From positions 62,001 through 126,000 of the forward strand of contig SZPM01000001.1 in NCBI GenBank assembly GCA_030263715.1: a stretch of 64,000 nt of DNA. Reading direction: 5' to 3'. Source of the stretch: ATM1 sp003577165 (GTDB taxonomy: Bacteria > Armatimonadota > Fimbriimonadia > Fimbriimonadales > ATM1). This document shows, piece by piece, positions 34,514 through 43,663 of this stretch. The notes under the pieces are model-generated. The model saw nothing but the letters and a program-made list of their open reading frames with translations. It ran no database searches and was not told the origin of the DNA. Every line of letters begins with the position of its first letter. Position 1 is the stretch's first letter. Position numbers and translations under genes: made by a program.

Positions 34514-35245
34514 TTAGTTCTGCTTGATGGATTCCTCGAAGAAGAGGATGTCGGGGGCCGTCGGCCCTACTGTGTCCTCCTCGCCGCAGAGCAGAGCCAC
34601 GTAGATCTTGCCCGCGACGATCGAGACGCCCGTCTTCGTGATGAGCTCGCTCTCTTCGAGGCCGTCGATCCTGACCGTGAAGTCGTAAGTGCCCGCCGCG
34701 AGGTTGATTGACCGAGTCGCGGCGAACTCCAGTCCGTCCACGATCTCGTTGAGTGCCCCGGACCGGAATATGTCTACACTCGGGGTCTGCGCCGAGGGCT
34801 TTCGGTTGTATCCGTGAACCCAAATAATCCGGGCGTTGGAGCCGGTTGGCCGCGTCCGGGTCACTTCGGGTGCAATGAGTCGGGCCGGCTCCTGGAAACC
34901 TGTAGGGCTGCCTAGCCCTACGGCAAAGACGTGAAAACTAATCTCGTCCCGCTTTTCGACGAGGATGCTATCCAGCAGGTTGGACGTGCCCGCCTCGAAC
35001 GCGTCGAAGAACACCTCTCGCTCCCGGTTCTCCAACTCTGCGAAGTCCGCCATTGATGCCTGGTAAGCGACGTTCGCCTGGTTCAGGCTGTCGTCCACGA
35101 AGAAGTCCGTGCCCGCAAGATCCGGCACGGCATTCGTGTACCGGAAGAAGATCTTGAGAACATCTTGGACGCTTCCGCCACAACCCGAAATCCAGGTTAG
35201 GAAGAAGGCGGAAGAGAGCAAAAAAATCCGTCGCGTCAGGCGCAA
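34514..35245 (-). CDS. DUF4397-like lipoprotein
   Basis: 243 residues with a lipoprotein signal (RRIFLLSSAFFLTWISGC|GG). The mature part contains two beta-rich segments with FFRYTNAVPDLAGTDFFVDD and ITYDFTVRIDGLEES-like AAGTYDFTVRIDG, the spacing seen in DUF4397 proteins. It is presumably anchored in an outer or inner membrane facing out. Function unknown. Confidence 0.78.
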   Translation of the reverse strand: MRLTRRIFLLSSAFFLTWISGCGGSVQDVLKIFFRYTNAVPDLAGTDFFVDDSLNQANVAYQASMADFAELENREREVFFDAFEAGTSNLLDSILVEKRDEISFHVFAVGLGSPTGFQEPARLIAPEVTRTRPTGSNARIIWVHGYNRKPSAQTPSVDIFRSGALNEIVDGLEFAATRSINLAAGTYDFTVRIDGLEESELITKTGVSIVAGKIYVALLCGEEDTVGPTAPDILFFEESIKQN

Positions 35246-35304
35246 GAGCGCATCACCTCAGTCCGTGGATACTGACGGCCGAGTATACCAGTCTGTTTCC
35301 CGCC

Positions 35305-36513
35305 TCAGAGAATTGACCGAAGCCAGGCGTCGAACCCCGCCCAGTTCTCCTCGCACGTGGGCAGGATCTGGGAAGTCGGGAGGACGAAGTCGGTGCCTCG
35401 GAGTTCCACCGCGTACGCCGCGGTCCTGAACTGGTCGTAGAGCCAGTCGTTGCTCACGCCGGAGGCCACGTACAGGGTCGTCGAGGTTTGGCCGAGGGTG
35501 TACGTGTGGCCTCCCGAGGCTGTCATCGCGTTTCGGTAGGCTAAGCCGACCGTATGCAACCACCCAGAGTCAGGCGCAGACGCGGTGGTATAGCCCCAGG
35601 GATAAAGAACCAGTTCCCCGTAAGAGTGGTAGTCCACGAAGCCGCGAGCGTTCCCTACGGCGATCGCTAAGTCTCGAACCGCCACCGCTTCGGGCTCGCT
35701 GAATGGAGCCGTGCCCCGGTAGGTGTCGGCGCCTGTGTTCCCGCTGCTCCCTTGGCCCCCCCAGCCCTTCGCGTAGTTCCGATTCACGTCCACGCCGTAA
35801 GTGCCGTTTCCGTTGTTTCGCCGGTTCTTCCGCCAATAGCGGTTGTTCGTCCAGGTGTACTCGTATCCGTCGGGGTTCTGCACAGGAACGACGTAGAGGT
35901 AGGTTCGGTAGGAGAGCACCGCGTACTCGTAGTCCACCTTCGAGCGCTCCAGAAGTTGCTCGAAGATGTACATCTGCACGGGCGGGCTGATCCACTCCCG
36001 CGCATGCACACCCGCCGTGAGAATCACTTTGATGGTGGAGGGCAGGGTCGGAAGAACGCGGATCTGGGGCGGTCGCGGCCCGTGAAGCAAGTAAGCCCAG
36101 ATCGGCCGACCCTGGATGCTGGTTCCGATCTGCTGCCGTGAGACCCGCGTCGGGTTCTGCGTCCGCCACACCTCGTACTGGGCGATGATCTGGTCGTAGC
36201 GGAGGTACTGGGTCCGATAATCGTCCTCAGCCCCGCCTCCATAGCGGCTCGCCCAGTCCTTCGGATCCGGCAACTCGGAGACAACCACCCACGGCAGCAT
36301 CAGGCGGAGGAGTTCCCCTTCCTGGCCGGGCCCGAGAATCAGGTCTGTCGTGCCAAGAGTTACAAAGTCCGAATACAGCCCAAGACTGCAGTCCGAGACC
36401 CGCTGTGCGGCGGCGGCGTCAGGAACCGCCACGCGAATCCGCTTCCAGCCGCTCCCGAGTACGGCCGAAGCCGCAAAGGCGAGCAATACGAACGAAAAGA
36501 AAGCCCTCTTCAT
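35305..36513 (-). CDS. secreted M14 family zinc carboxypeptidase
   Basis: 402 residues from the ATG at 36513 with a signal peptide (MKRAFFSFVLLAFAASAVLGSG), a short propeptide-like domain (about 25-95) and the catalytic domain. Zinc ligands: GVHAREW (His and Glu) and VDYHSYGEL (His). Substrate residues NRNY (VDVNRNYAKGW) are present and the catalytic Glu is in YAVELRGTD near the end. This is a carboxypeptidase A/T-like digestive exopeptidase. Confidence 0.93.
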   Translation of the reverse strand: MKRAFFSFVLLAFAASAVLGSGWKRIRVAVPDAAAAQRVSDCSLGLYSDFVTLGTTDLILGPGQEGELLRLMLPWVVVSELPDPKDWASRYGGGAEDDYRTQYLRYDQIIAQYEVWRTQNPTRVSRQQIGTSIQGRPIWAYLLHGPRPPQIRVLPTLPSTIKVILTAGVHAREWISPPVQMYIFEQLLERSKVDYEYAVLSYRTYLYVVPVQNPDGYEYTWTNNRYWRKNRRNNGNGTYGVDVNRNYAKGWGGQGSSGNTGADTYRGTAPFSEPEAVAVRDLAIAVGNARGFVDYHSYGELVLYPWGYTTASAPDSGWLHTVGLAYRNAMTASGGHTYTLGQTSTTLYVASGVSNDWLYDQFRTAAYAVELRGTDFVLPTSQILPTCEENWAGFDAWLRSIL

Positions 36514-36574
36514 CTCCCAAATCCCCTCACTCACGAGGGACGAGGCGAGACGGATTGCCCGTTCGGCAAAAAAA

Positions 36575-36607
36575 GAATTCAGCCGGGCCGGAGCCTCGGC
36601 TGAATTC
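36575..36607 (-). terminator. rho-independent terminator of the PEP-CTERM P-domain gene
   Basis: Perfect 11-bp inverted repeat GAATTCAGCCG/CGGCTGAATTC with an 11-nt loop; on the minus strand it is followed by TTTTTTT. It begins 20 bp past the stop codon of the 36627-37274 gene. Confidence 0.93.
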
Positions 36608-36626
36608 GTGCGCCTCTAACGCGTGC

Positions 36627-37274
36627 TTACTTGCGTCGGCGAGCAGCCAGCGCGGCAAGGCCAGCGCCAAGAGCCAGCAGAGTGGCGGGCTCAGGAACCG
36701 CTTCGACTTCGACAGCAAGATAGTCGATCGTGCCGATGTCGCCACCAGCGCCGTCACCGACGTAGATTGTCCACGTGCCGTTCGGGTCCGTTCCGTCGTA
36801 GGCGTCGAGGCCGGGAAGGCCGGTCGCGCCCGCGTCCGGAGTCCACGTCGAGGCCGGGACCGGGTTGCCCGTCCCGCCGATACCCTCAGCGCTCGGGAAG
36901 CCGCCATCGTTGTCGAACTTCTGAAGGTTCGCGATGATGAAGTCCGAGGACGAACCGCAGCAGCCAGTGCCGTCGTCGGCAGGCTCAGCAAAGCCCGGTC
37001 GAGAGAACATCGTCGTGACCACGCCCGTCGGGCCCTTGACCTTCATAACGAGGTCGCCGACCCACGTGTGGTCGAGGCGAATGTGAATGTTGACGTCCGT
37101 GGTCACGGTGCCCATGCCCGAAACGGCGACGGTGCCAGAGGCCATAGAGCCCAGGGAGCCATCGTACGTGTCATCGGGAATGGGGATGCCGAGACCGGGA
37201 CCGCTCGAGAAAAGCGCTGCATTGCCCGCAGCGCCCATTGCCGCCATACCGGCGAGCAGAATTGTCTTCTTCAT
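36627..37274 (-). CDS. PEP-CTERM protein with proprotein-convertase P domain
   Basis: 215 residues: signal peptide (MKKTILLAGMAAMGAAGNAA), a P/Homo-B-type beta domain (about 35-190; DHTWVGDLVMKVKGPTG, GTWTIYVGDGAGGDIG) and the sorting tail VPEPATLLALGAG...AARRRK. The tail is identical in protein sequence to those of the two tandem PEP-CTERM genes at 58-59.7 kb, but its codons differ at many places. PEP-CTERM proteins are cut by exosortase at the inner membrane and sent to the surface or matrix. No exosortase gene is in the window. Confidence 0.93.
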   Translation of the reverse strand: MKKTILLAGMAAMGAAGNAALFSSGPGLGIPIPDDTYDGSLGSMASGTVAVSGMGTVTTDVNIHIRLDHTWVGDLVMKVKGPTGVVTTMFSRPGFAEPADDGTGCCGSSSDFIIANLQKFDNDGGFPSAEGIGGTGNPVPASTWTPDAGATGLPGLDAYDGTDPNGTWTIYVGDGAGGDIGTIDYLAVEVEAVPEPATLLALGAGLAALAARRRK

Positions 37275-37307
37275 AGGATCCTATCTCCTCTCGGAATGAA
37301 TTAGGGA

Positions 37308-37336
37308 CAAAAAAGCCCCCGTCGAAGGGCATTATA
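37308..37336 (-). promoter_or_regulatory. gyrA terminator overlapping a TATAAT promoter of the PEP-CTERM gene
   Basis: On the minus strand, TATAAT (37336-37331) runs straight into GCCC-ttcgacgg-GGGC followed by TTTTTT (37330-37308). The hairpin with T run fits a terminator for gyrA, whose stop is about 75 bp upstream. The -10 would start transcription inside the hairpin, so new transcripts of the PEP-CTERM gene would lack the left arm and escape termination. Confidence 0.55.
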
Positions 37337-37406
37337 CACACGGGGCGCCTGAATCGAACGGCCGATTCTCGAGTGCGGCCAAAACAGGCAGATTTGCCAG
37401 CGAGCC

Positions 37407-39899
37407 CTATTCTTCGCCCGAATCCGTCTCTTTGACTACCCGGGCCATGCCCGAAACCGAGTCCCCAGGCGCCAGGTCGATGATCTTCACGCCCTGAGCG
37501 ATCCGGCCCACCTGTCGAATCTCCTTCACCCGGACTCGAATCGCCTTGCCACGGCTCGACATCACCACCAACTTGTCGTCTTTGTCCACGATCTCCGCCC
37601 CAATGACCTTCCCCGTCTTTGCGGTCACGTTCATGGTGATCAGGCCCTTGCCGCCCCGCTGCTGTGGCCGATACTCCTCCAGAGGGGTCCGCTTGCCGAA
37701 GCCGTTCTCTCCCACAACCAGGACGTCCAACTTGGGGTTGTCCACGATGTCCGCAGATACGACTTCGTCGTCCTTCGCGACCGTCATCCCACGGACGCCG
37801 CCCGCTGCGCGGCTCCGGCCCGTCAACTGCTTCTCGCTGAAGCGGATGCTCATCCCATTTCGAGTGATCAGGAGCAGGTCCTGGTCGCCCCGGCTTCGCA
37901 TCACCCAGCCCAGTTCGTCACCCTCCTCGATGTCGAACGCCCGCAAGCCGTTCGCACGGAGGTTTCCGAAGGCCGAAATCGGCGTGCGCTTCGCCTCACC
38001 TCGCCGGGTCACCATCACGAGGTACCCCTCGCCCTGGATGTCGCGAACGTTCATGACGGCAGTGACCCGTTCGCCGCTCTCGATCTGGATGTAGTTAATG
38101 ACGGGCGTTCCCTTGCTGTACCGGCCGCTCTCCGGGATTTCGTACGCCTTCAGCCTGTAGACGCGGCCCTTGTCCGTAAAGAAGAGGATGTAGTTGTGCG
38201 TTGTCGCCTCGAACAGTTGAGCGACTTCGTCTTCCTGCTTCACGGTCTGCCCGACGACTCCCTTGCCGCCCCGTCTCTGACTTCGGAAGGCGTCCACGCT
38301 CATCCGCTTGATGTAGTTGTCACGGCTGATGCAGATGATCGTCGGCTCGTCGGGGATCATGTCCTCTTCGCCGATCTCGTCCGCTTCGTGCGGGACGATC
38401 TTCGTCCGCCGTTCGTCTCCGTGGCGCTTTCTCAGGTCTGCCAATTCGTCTCGTAGAATCGAGTCCAGCCGAGCGGGCGACGATAGGATGTCCAAGAGGT
38501 TCGCTATGCGTCGAAGGATGGACTTGTAGTCGTCCTCCAACTTCTGCTGCTCCAGGCGCGTCAGGCGCCTCAATTGCATGTTCAGGATGACGTTCGCCTG
38601 GAACATCGTCATACCGAAACGCAGCACCATCTCACGCCGCGCCTCTTCTGCGTCCTCGCTCTCGCGAATCAGTTTGATGATCGCTTCGATGTTCGCTCGC
38701 GCGATCTGATAACCCTCGGAGATGTGCGCCTCTTCGAGCGCGCGGTTCAGTTCGTAGCGGGTTCGCCGCTCGATGACCGACCGTCTGTGTCGGATGTATT
38801 CGTCCAGCAGCGTCGTGACCGGAGCCACGCGGGGAACGCCTTCGACGAGGCTGAGCATGATCGCGCCGAACGTGGTCCGCAGGGAAGTGTGCTTCAGCAG
38901 GTAGTTCAGGACTTTTTGAGGATTCCCCTCGCGCTTGATGGAGATCTCGACCCGCATCCCCTTCCGGTCGCTGTAGTCCACCACGTTGCTGATCGCATCC
39001 TGCTTCTTGTTCTTGATGATCTCCGCGATCTGCAGCACCAGCGTCTGCTTGTTCACCTGGTAAGGAATCTCGCTGACGACGATGACGCTTCGCCCCCCCT
39101 CCGCCGTCTCGATTGCCGTTTTCGCCTGCACGTGGATCGAGCCGCGGCCGGTCTCGTACATGTTGCGGATGCCTTTCGTCCCCAGAATCAGCCCGTAAGT
39201 AGGGAAGTCCGGCCCCGGCAGCACCTTCATGATCTCGTCCAAGGTGCAGTTCGGCTTCTCCATTCGCAGGAGCACGGCGTCCACGACCTCGCACAGATTG
39301 TGCGGAGGCATGTTCGTCGCCATTCCCACGGCGATTCCGGACGCGCCGTTGCAGAGCAGATTCGGGAACTTGCCTGGAAGAACCATCGGCTCGTTCACCG
39401 TTTGGAGGTAGTTCGGAGTCCAATCCACAGTCTCGCGGTCGATGTCTTCGAGCATCTCCATCGCGATCCGGCTCAGCCGAGCCTCCGTGTAGCGCATCGC
39501 TGCGGGAGGATCTCCGTCGATGCTCCCGAAGTTGCCCTGCGGGTCTATCAGCGGATAACGGAGCGAAAAGTCCTGGCCCATTCGAACCAGGGTCGGATAG
39601 ATGACTTCCTGCCCGTGGGGGTGATAGTTGCCCTGACACGCGCCGCAGATTTGAGCGCACTTCGTCCTCGCCCGATCCGCCGTCCAGTTGCCCTCGCGCA
39701 TCGCATACAAGATGCGGCGCTGCACCGGCTTGAGTCCGTCGCGGACGTCCGGGAGGGCGCGCGCGATGATAACGCTCATCGCGTAGTTCAGATAGGAGCG
39801 GCTCATCTCCTCGGAGATGGGCACGGTAAGCAGCGCTTCGGGTTCTTCTGGCAAGATGATTCCTTCGCGGCGTCGCCTCGTCGCCGGGCGCGCCGACAC
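37407..39899 (-). CDS. gyrA: DNA gyrase subunit A
   Basis: 830 residues. Catalytic Tyr137 lies in PAAMRYTEARLS. The C-terminal pinwheel domain contains the GyrA box QRRGGKG, which separates it from ParC, plus a second QQRGGKG. The quinolone-resistance region is atypical: HPHGQEVIYPT in place of HPHGDSAVYDT, so the positions equivalent to E. coli Ser83 and Asp87 are Glu98 and Pro102. The enzyme introduces negative supercoils with GyrB, which is not in this window. No adjacent gene shares its function. Confidence 0.96.
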   Translation of the reverse strand: MSARPATRRRREGIILPEEPEALLTVPISEEMSRSYLNYAMSVIIARALPDVRDGLKPVQRRILYAMREGNWTADRARTKCAQICGACQGNYHPHGQEVIYPTLVRMGQDFSLRYPLIDPQGNFGSIDGDPPAAMRYTEARLSRIAMEMLEDIDRETVDWTPNYLQTVNEPMVLPGKFPNLLCNGASGIAVGMATNMPPHNLCEVVDAVLLRMEKPNCTLDEIMKVLPGPDFPTYGLILGTKGIRNMYETGRGSIHVQAKTAIETAEGGRSVIVVSEIPYQVNKQTLVLQIAEIIKNKKQDAISNVVDYSDRKGMRVEISIKREGNPQKVLNYLLKHTSLRTTFGAIMLSLVEGVPRVAPVTTLLDEYIRHRRSVIERRTRYELNRALEEAHISEGYQIARANIEAIIKLIRESEDAEEARREMVLRFGMTMFQANVILNMQLRRLTRLEQQKLEDDYKSILRRIANLLDILSSPARLDSILRDELADLRKRHGDERRTKIVPHEADEIGEEDMIPDEPTIICISRDNYIKRMSVDAFRSQRRGGKGVVGQTVKQEDEVAQLFEATTHNYILFFTDKGRVYRLKAYEIPESGRYSKGTPVINYIQIESGERVTAVMNVRDIQGEGYLVMVTRRGEAKRTPISAFGNLRANGLRAFDIEEGDELGWVMRSRGDQDLLLITRNGMSIRFSEKQLTGRSRAAGGVRGMTVAKDDEVVSADIVDNPKLDVLVVGENGFGKRTPLEEYRPQQRGGKGLITMNVTAKTGKVIGAEIVDKDDKLVVMSSRGKAIRVRVKEIRQVGRIAQGVKIIDLAPGDSVSGMARVVKETDSGEE

Positions 39900-40039
39900 C
39901 CCGTCGGGACGGCCCTGGAAGGGACGAGAAAAGCCAGCGAATTGTACCTAAAACGGCCCCCTCCACCCTCACCGAACCGCCGATTCCAGGCTGCGCGTCT
40001 ATACTATCGGTCGCGCCTGCTTCGGGCGCCGGAGGTTGA

Positions 40040-40777
40040 ATGTTTAAGGTGAAGTGGCTGGCCCTGTTATCGCTGATTCTCGCGCTTCCGTTCGTCTACG
40101 GAGGTTGCGGTGGCGGTGGAACGTCCGACCCCGTTCAATTCACCCTCGTGAGAGTCGAATGTCCGGGCCAAGACCCGATCAACATCGAAGTCGGCATGGT
40201 CATCCAGTTCGTGCTCGCCGGCTACGATGCGTCCTTCAATCGTTATGTTGTGACGGCTGAGTCGTGGTCGATGACGAACGTCACTGGAGCCCCCGGAACA
40301 CTCAACGCCAGCGGCCAATTCACCGCCACAGGAACCGGGACCGCGAGAATTGTGGCGACCTTCACGGGCTACACGGTCCAAAACCTCGACATTGTCGTGC
40401 GGCCAGTGCAAGCGCGCGTCTCCGGGAGCGTTCGAGCGAGTACGAACGGTGCGGGAATCCCAAGTGTGTGGGTGAGATTCTATAACGCGTCGGACGTGCT
40501 CGTCGGCGAGGCGATCACCAACTCGTCGGGAACATTCCTCGCGTCCGTGCCCACCACTGCCACCAAAGTCAACTTGCGAGCCGACAACCTGCCATCCGGG
40601 TGGTACAAGGAGTGGGTTTACAGAAACGTCCGCTACAGCGCGACGATCTCCGGCTGTCACGCCGTGATGGTCCTCAACGTTCCGCTTGCGAACGGTCAGA
40701 CGAGCACGATGGCAGACCCCATCTTCCTCGATAGCACCGTCAACCCTCCGCCCCCCCCGCCTGACGGCTGCTCCTGA
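40040..40777 (+). CDS. lipoprotein with bacterial Ig-like and carboxypeptidase-regulatory-like domains
   Basis: 245 residues from an ATG with GGAGG 5 bp upstream. Lipobox LPFVYGGC. The first half looks like a Big-type beta sandwich (GTLNASGQFTATGTGTARIVATF), the second like a CarboxypepD_reg domain (SGSVRASTNGAGIPSVWVRFYN...). It ends in a proline run and CS. No enzymatic motif; likely a surface structural or binding protein. The 160 bp that follow hold no gene. Confidence 0.8.
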   Translation: MFKVKWLALLSLILALPFVYGGCGGGGTSDPVQFTLVRVECPGQDPINIEVGMVIQFVLAGYDASFNRYVVTAESWSMTNVTGAPGTLNASGQFTATGTGTARIVATFTGYTVQNLDIVVRPVQARVSGSVRASTNGAGIPSVWVRFYNASDVLVGEAITNSSGTFLASVPTTATKVNLRADNLPSGWYKEWVYRNVRYSATISGCHAVMVLNVPLANGQTSTMADPIFLDSTVNPPPPPPDGCS

Positions 40778-40937
40778 TCCCACGCAGTCCCGCGGTGTGT
40801 GACCCGCCGTCCTGGCGGAGACACGTGATCGCGTCGGCACGGCGCGTCTTCGCCGACGTTCCTTAGCCGAACGAAACGACTCGACTTTCTGCGCGACTTC
40901 GAGCGCGCGTCGTGAGAGCGTGTCATGATTCTCGTGG

Positions 40938-42632
40938 ATGCTCGTTTACGAGATGCGGCCTACTGGTGAGGTGGTCGTCCCCTTCGACGGACCTCTCCTT
41001 CTCGAAACTCCCATTTACAACAAAGGCACCGCGTTTCCGCAGAGCGAAAGGGTCGAGTTCGGACTCGAAGGCCTCCTCCCCCCCCACGTCACGGACCTCG
41101 AAGAGCAGACCGAACGAGTCTGGGAAGAGCTCTGTTTCATGCCCTCCCAAGAGCAGAGGCACATCTACCTTCGAAGCCTTCAGGATCGAAACGAAGTCCT
41201 GTTCTACAACCTACTGCTAAGCCACCTTGAGGAGACCATGCCCCTCATCTACACGCCGGTGGTCGGGTGGGCGTGCAGACACTTCAGCCACATCTACCGA
41301 AGACCGAGGGGACTCTTCATCGCGCACCCGAACCGAGACAACATCGCGCGCATTCTTCGTCATCGGCCGTTCCGGGATGTGGACGTCATCGTCGTCACGG
41401 ACGGCGAGCGCATCCTCGGCCTCGGAGATCAAGGCGCGGGGGGGATGGGAATCCCGATCGGCAAACTCTCGCTGTACACGCTTTGTGGAGGCATCCACCC
41501 GGCGAGAACTTTGCCGATCGTCCTCGACTGCGGGACGGACAACGAAGAGCGCCTTCGCGATCCGCACTACCTCGGTTGGAGGCATCCGAGAATTCGCGGC
41601 GAGGATTACGTCGCATTCATGGACGCATTCGTGCGCGCCGTGCGGGACGAGTTCCCCGGTGTGCTCCTCCAATGGGAGGACTTCTCGCGCGACAACGCCT
41701 CCTTCCTCCTGGAGAGATACCAGGACGATCTCTGCACCTTCAACGACGACATTCAAGGCACAGCTGCGGTCACCCTCGCGGCGATGCTCTCGGCCTTGGA
41801 GATTACGAACGCCGGCCTCGCCGACGTTCGCATGGTCCTGCTCGGCGCCGGCTCGGCGGCCGTCGGCATCGCGGACCTCTTCCTCGCGGCGCTCGCGAAG
41901 CGCGGAATCAGCGAGCGAGACGCGCTCCAGAGCGTGTGGCTGCTCAACTCGCGCGGCCTCGTCACTGAGGACATCGAAGGCCTTCAGCCGTTCCAGCGCA
42001 AGTTCGCGAAGTCGAGCGACGACCTGAGTGGCTGGCCCCCCCCGAAGGGGGGGCGGTACGGGCTCGCCGAAGTGGTGAACAATGTCAAGCCAAACACGCT
42101 GATCGGAGTTTCGGGCCAACCCGGGCTCTTCACCGAAGAGGTCGTGCGCTCGATCGCGAGAGCGGCCCCCCACCCGATCATCCTTCCTCTTTCGAACCCG
42201 ACTTCGCGCTCGGAGGCCGTTCCGGAGGATCTCCTTCGTTGGACCGAGGGCCGTGCCATCGTCGCCACAGGCAGTCCGTTCCCGCCGGTCCTGCTTCACG
42301 GCCGCGACCATCCGATCGCGCAGTGCAACAACAGTTACGTGTTTCCGGGCCTCGGGCTCGGGGTGCTCGCGAGCGGCGCGAAGCGCGTTCTGCCCTCGAT
42401 GTTTCTTGCCGGGGCCGAGGAGCTGTCGAGATGCGCTCTCGAGGCGGGCAAGGGCGAGGCCGTTCTTCCGCCGCTTGCTTCCATCCGAGAGGTTTCACGT
42501 CGAATTGCGCTCGCCGTGGCCGAGGAGGCCGTGCGCACGCAAGTTGCGGAGCCCGCATCTCGCGAGTCCCTTGAATCTCGAATCGCTTCGCTCACCTGGT
42601 CTCCCGCCTACCCGCCGCTGACGAGGGCGTGA
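40938..42632 (+). CDS. maeA: NAD-type malic enzyme (SfcA/MaeA family)
   Basis: 564 residues, the long malic-enzyme class. Motifs: TPVVGWACRHFSHIYRRPRG, GDQGAGGMGIPIGKL, the metal-binding CTFNDDIQGTAAV, the nucleotide loop LLGAGSAAVGIAD and LPLSNPTSRSEA, plus YVFPGLGLGVLA. Converts malate to pyruvate and CO2 with NAD(P)H formation. The coding strand contains an 8-C/7-G inverted repeat (42036-42053) inside the loop DDLSGWPPPKGGRYG. Confidence 0.95.
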   Translation: MLVYEMRPTGEVVVPFDGPLLLETPIYNKGTAFPQSERVEFGLEGLLPPHVTDLEEQTERVWEELCFMPSQEQRHIYLRSLQDRNEVLFYNLLLSHLEETMPLIYTPVVGWACRHFSHIYRRPRGLFIAHPNRDNIARILRHRPFRDVDVIVVTDGERILGLGDQGAGGMGIPIGKLSLYTLCGGIHPARTLPIVLDCGTDNEERLRDPHYLGWRHPRIRGEDYVAFMDAFVRAVRDEFPGVLLQWEDFSRDNASFLLERYQDDLCTFNDDIQGTAAVTLAAMLSALEITNAGLADVRMVLLGAGSAAVGIADLFLAALAKRGISERDALQSVWLLNSRGLVTEDIEGLQPFQRKFAKSSDDLSGWPPPKGGRYGLAEVVNNVKPNTLIGVSGQPGLFTEEVVRSIARAAPHPIILPLSNPTSRSEAVPEDLLRWTEGRAIVATGSPFPPVLLHGRDHPIAQCNNSYVFPGLGLGVLASGAKRVLPSMFLAGAEELSRCALEAGKGEAVLPPLASIREVSRRIALAVAEEAVRTQVAEPASRESLESRIASLTWSPAYPPLTRA

Positions 42633-43023
42633 CACGCCGGTGTTCGGCTCTGTTTCTACTCGCTTTGTTGACGCTGGGTCTTGCTTGGGCCGTGGGGTTG
42701 CACGGGTGCACGGTGCACGCTCCGCGTGTGGGAAAGCGTGCAGGTTCGGGGTCCTGAGTTGGTGATCGCCGGCATTGAGTTATGGGCATGCGCCGGGGAT
42801 CCGTTTGGAAGTGTTCGGGACACAGTTGATTAGGACAGGGAGTAGGGGGAAGTCAACTGGATTCTTTGAAGAACGGCGGGCTGTGTGAGTGAGGAGCACC
42901 GGAGTCACATGGTGCCCTCATCGACTTTTGGGTCCCAGACTGCTCTCCGTGGGATCGGAAGGTGTTGCCCCGATCTCAAGGGCACCCGGCGCCCTCCCAG
43001 TAGACCTTTCAGGAAAGAAAGCA
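42633..43023 (+). other. 391-bp non-coding edge of the accessory island
   Basis: No reading frame here has protein-like composition. It contains GTGCAC-rich palindromic bits near 42710 and, at 42954-42991, a 38-bp block that recurs at 47993-48029 on the far side of the island. Base composition is visibly less GC-biased than in the flanking genes. Confidence 0.5.
42954..42991 (+). repeat. left copy of a direct repeat bracketing the island
   Basis: Matches 47993-48029 with a handful of differences; shared core CCCCGATCTCA-n-GG(G)CACCCG. The pair brackets the RHS-core/toxin-like genes and may mark the ends of an inserted or duplicated segment. Confidence 0.6.
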
Positions 43024-43659
43024 CTATCGAGCACGACTCAACCAAACGAAAAGCTGCTCGTGCACGCCGCCACCAGTAGCTGGTACGAGTCGGTATCGCT
43101 CGTGCGCAATTCGCAATCCCGCGGTAGTCAACTCATAAGTGGTGACCTTTTCCCATCGGTCAACGCGTTTACCTCTGGTAGTACGAACCGAAGGAGGTCC
43201 CCCAATCCAGCGATCGTAAACGACCAATCGAGTAACAGCTCCATTACGCCTACCCAGCTTAAATACATTGGCAAAGTCGTCTCGATAACGAAAGACCAAG
43301 GGCTCTGCCTTGTGCTCCGTCGTGAGCCAAAAGACTGATTGCGCCCAATTAGGAATAGGTGCCGATAAGTGGATGAGCCGAGTACCGTTCCGCGCTGGAA
43401 ATGCCGATGCGGAGGGTCGCGGTGACTCGACGCGTCCTGCCCCGTCTCTCGAAGAAACATCCACAGACGATGTCCAAATGAGCCTAGCTGATGCCTTATA
43501 GGAAAGCACAGCGATTTGACCATGGTTTGAGCTCTCAAGTGTGACTTGTGCCTGTTGTTGAGCGCCGGAATGCAGCCAAACGAAGGTTTGAGTATATGGG
43601 TTCTCCTGATGGTAATGCCAATTTGCGAACACCCACAGAAGCGTAGGGATGGCGATCAT
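43024..43659 (-). CDS. small protein following the orphan C-terminal cassette, possible immunity or accessory protein
   Basis: 211 residues from the ATG at 43659, 4 bp after the stop of the lysozyme-like cassette. A short hydrophobic N-terminus (MIAIPTLLWVFANWHYHQ) is followed by a soluble region with no recognised family; VTRLVVYDRWIGGPPSVRTTRGKRVD and KVTTYELTTAGLRIAHERY are among the better-patterned stretches. Its composition is less GC-rich than neighbours. The tight placement after a candidate toxin tip suggests an immunity protein, probably exported, since a lysozyme-like toxin would act in the periplasm. Not homologous by eye to the 45214-45645 protein, as expected for partners of unlike tips. 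Confidence 0.6.
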   Translation of the reverse strand: MIAIPTLLWVFANWHYHQENPYTQTFVWLHSGAQQQAQVTLESSNHGQIAVLSYKASARLIWTSSVDVSSRDGAGRVESPRPSASAFPARNGTRLIHLSAPIPNWAQSVFWLTTEHKAEPLVFRYRDDFANVFKLGRRNGAVTRLVVYDRWIGGPPSVRTTRGKRVDRWEKVTTYELTTAGLRIAHERYRLVPATGGGVHEQLFVWLSRAR

Positions 43660-43663
43660 ATGG

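Noticed and set aside
38574..40052. 492-codon open frame opposite gyrA
   Set aside because: Antisense to an unmistakable gyrA; rich in His/Arg/Asp as expected from reverse reading of a GC-rich gene.
41217..42311. 364-codon open frame opposite the malic enzyme gene
   Set aside because: Composition matches a reverse reading; the plus-strand gene is complete.
42889..43338. 149-codon plus-strand frame at the island edge
   Set aside because: Antisense to the 43024-43659 protein and starts in the repeat; no protein-like pattern.
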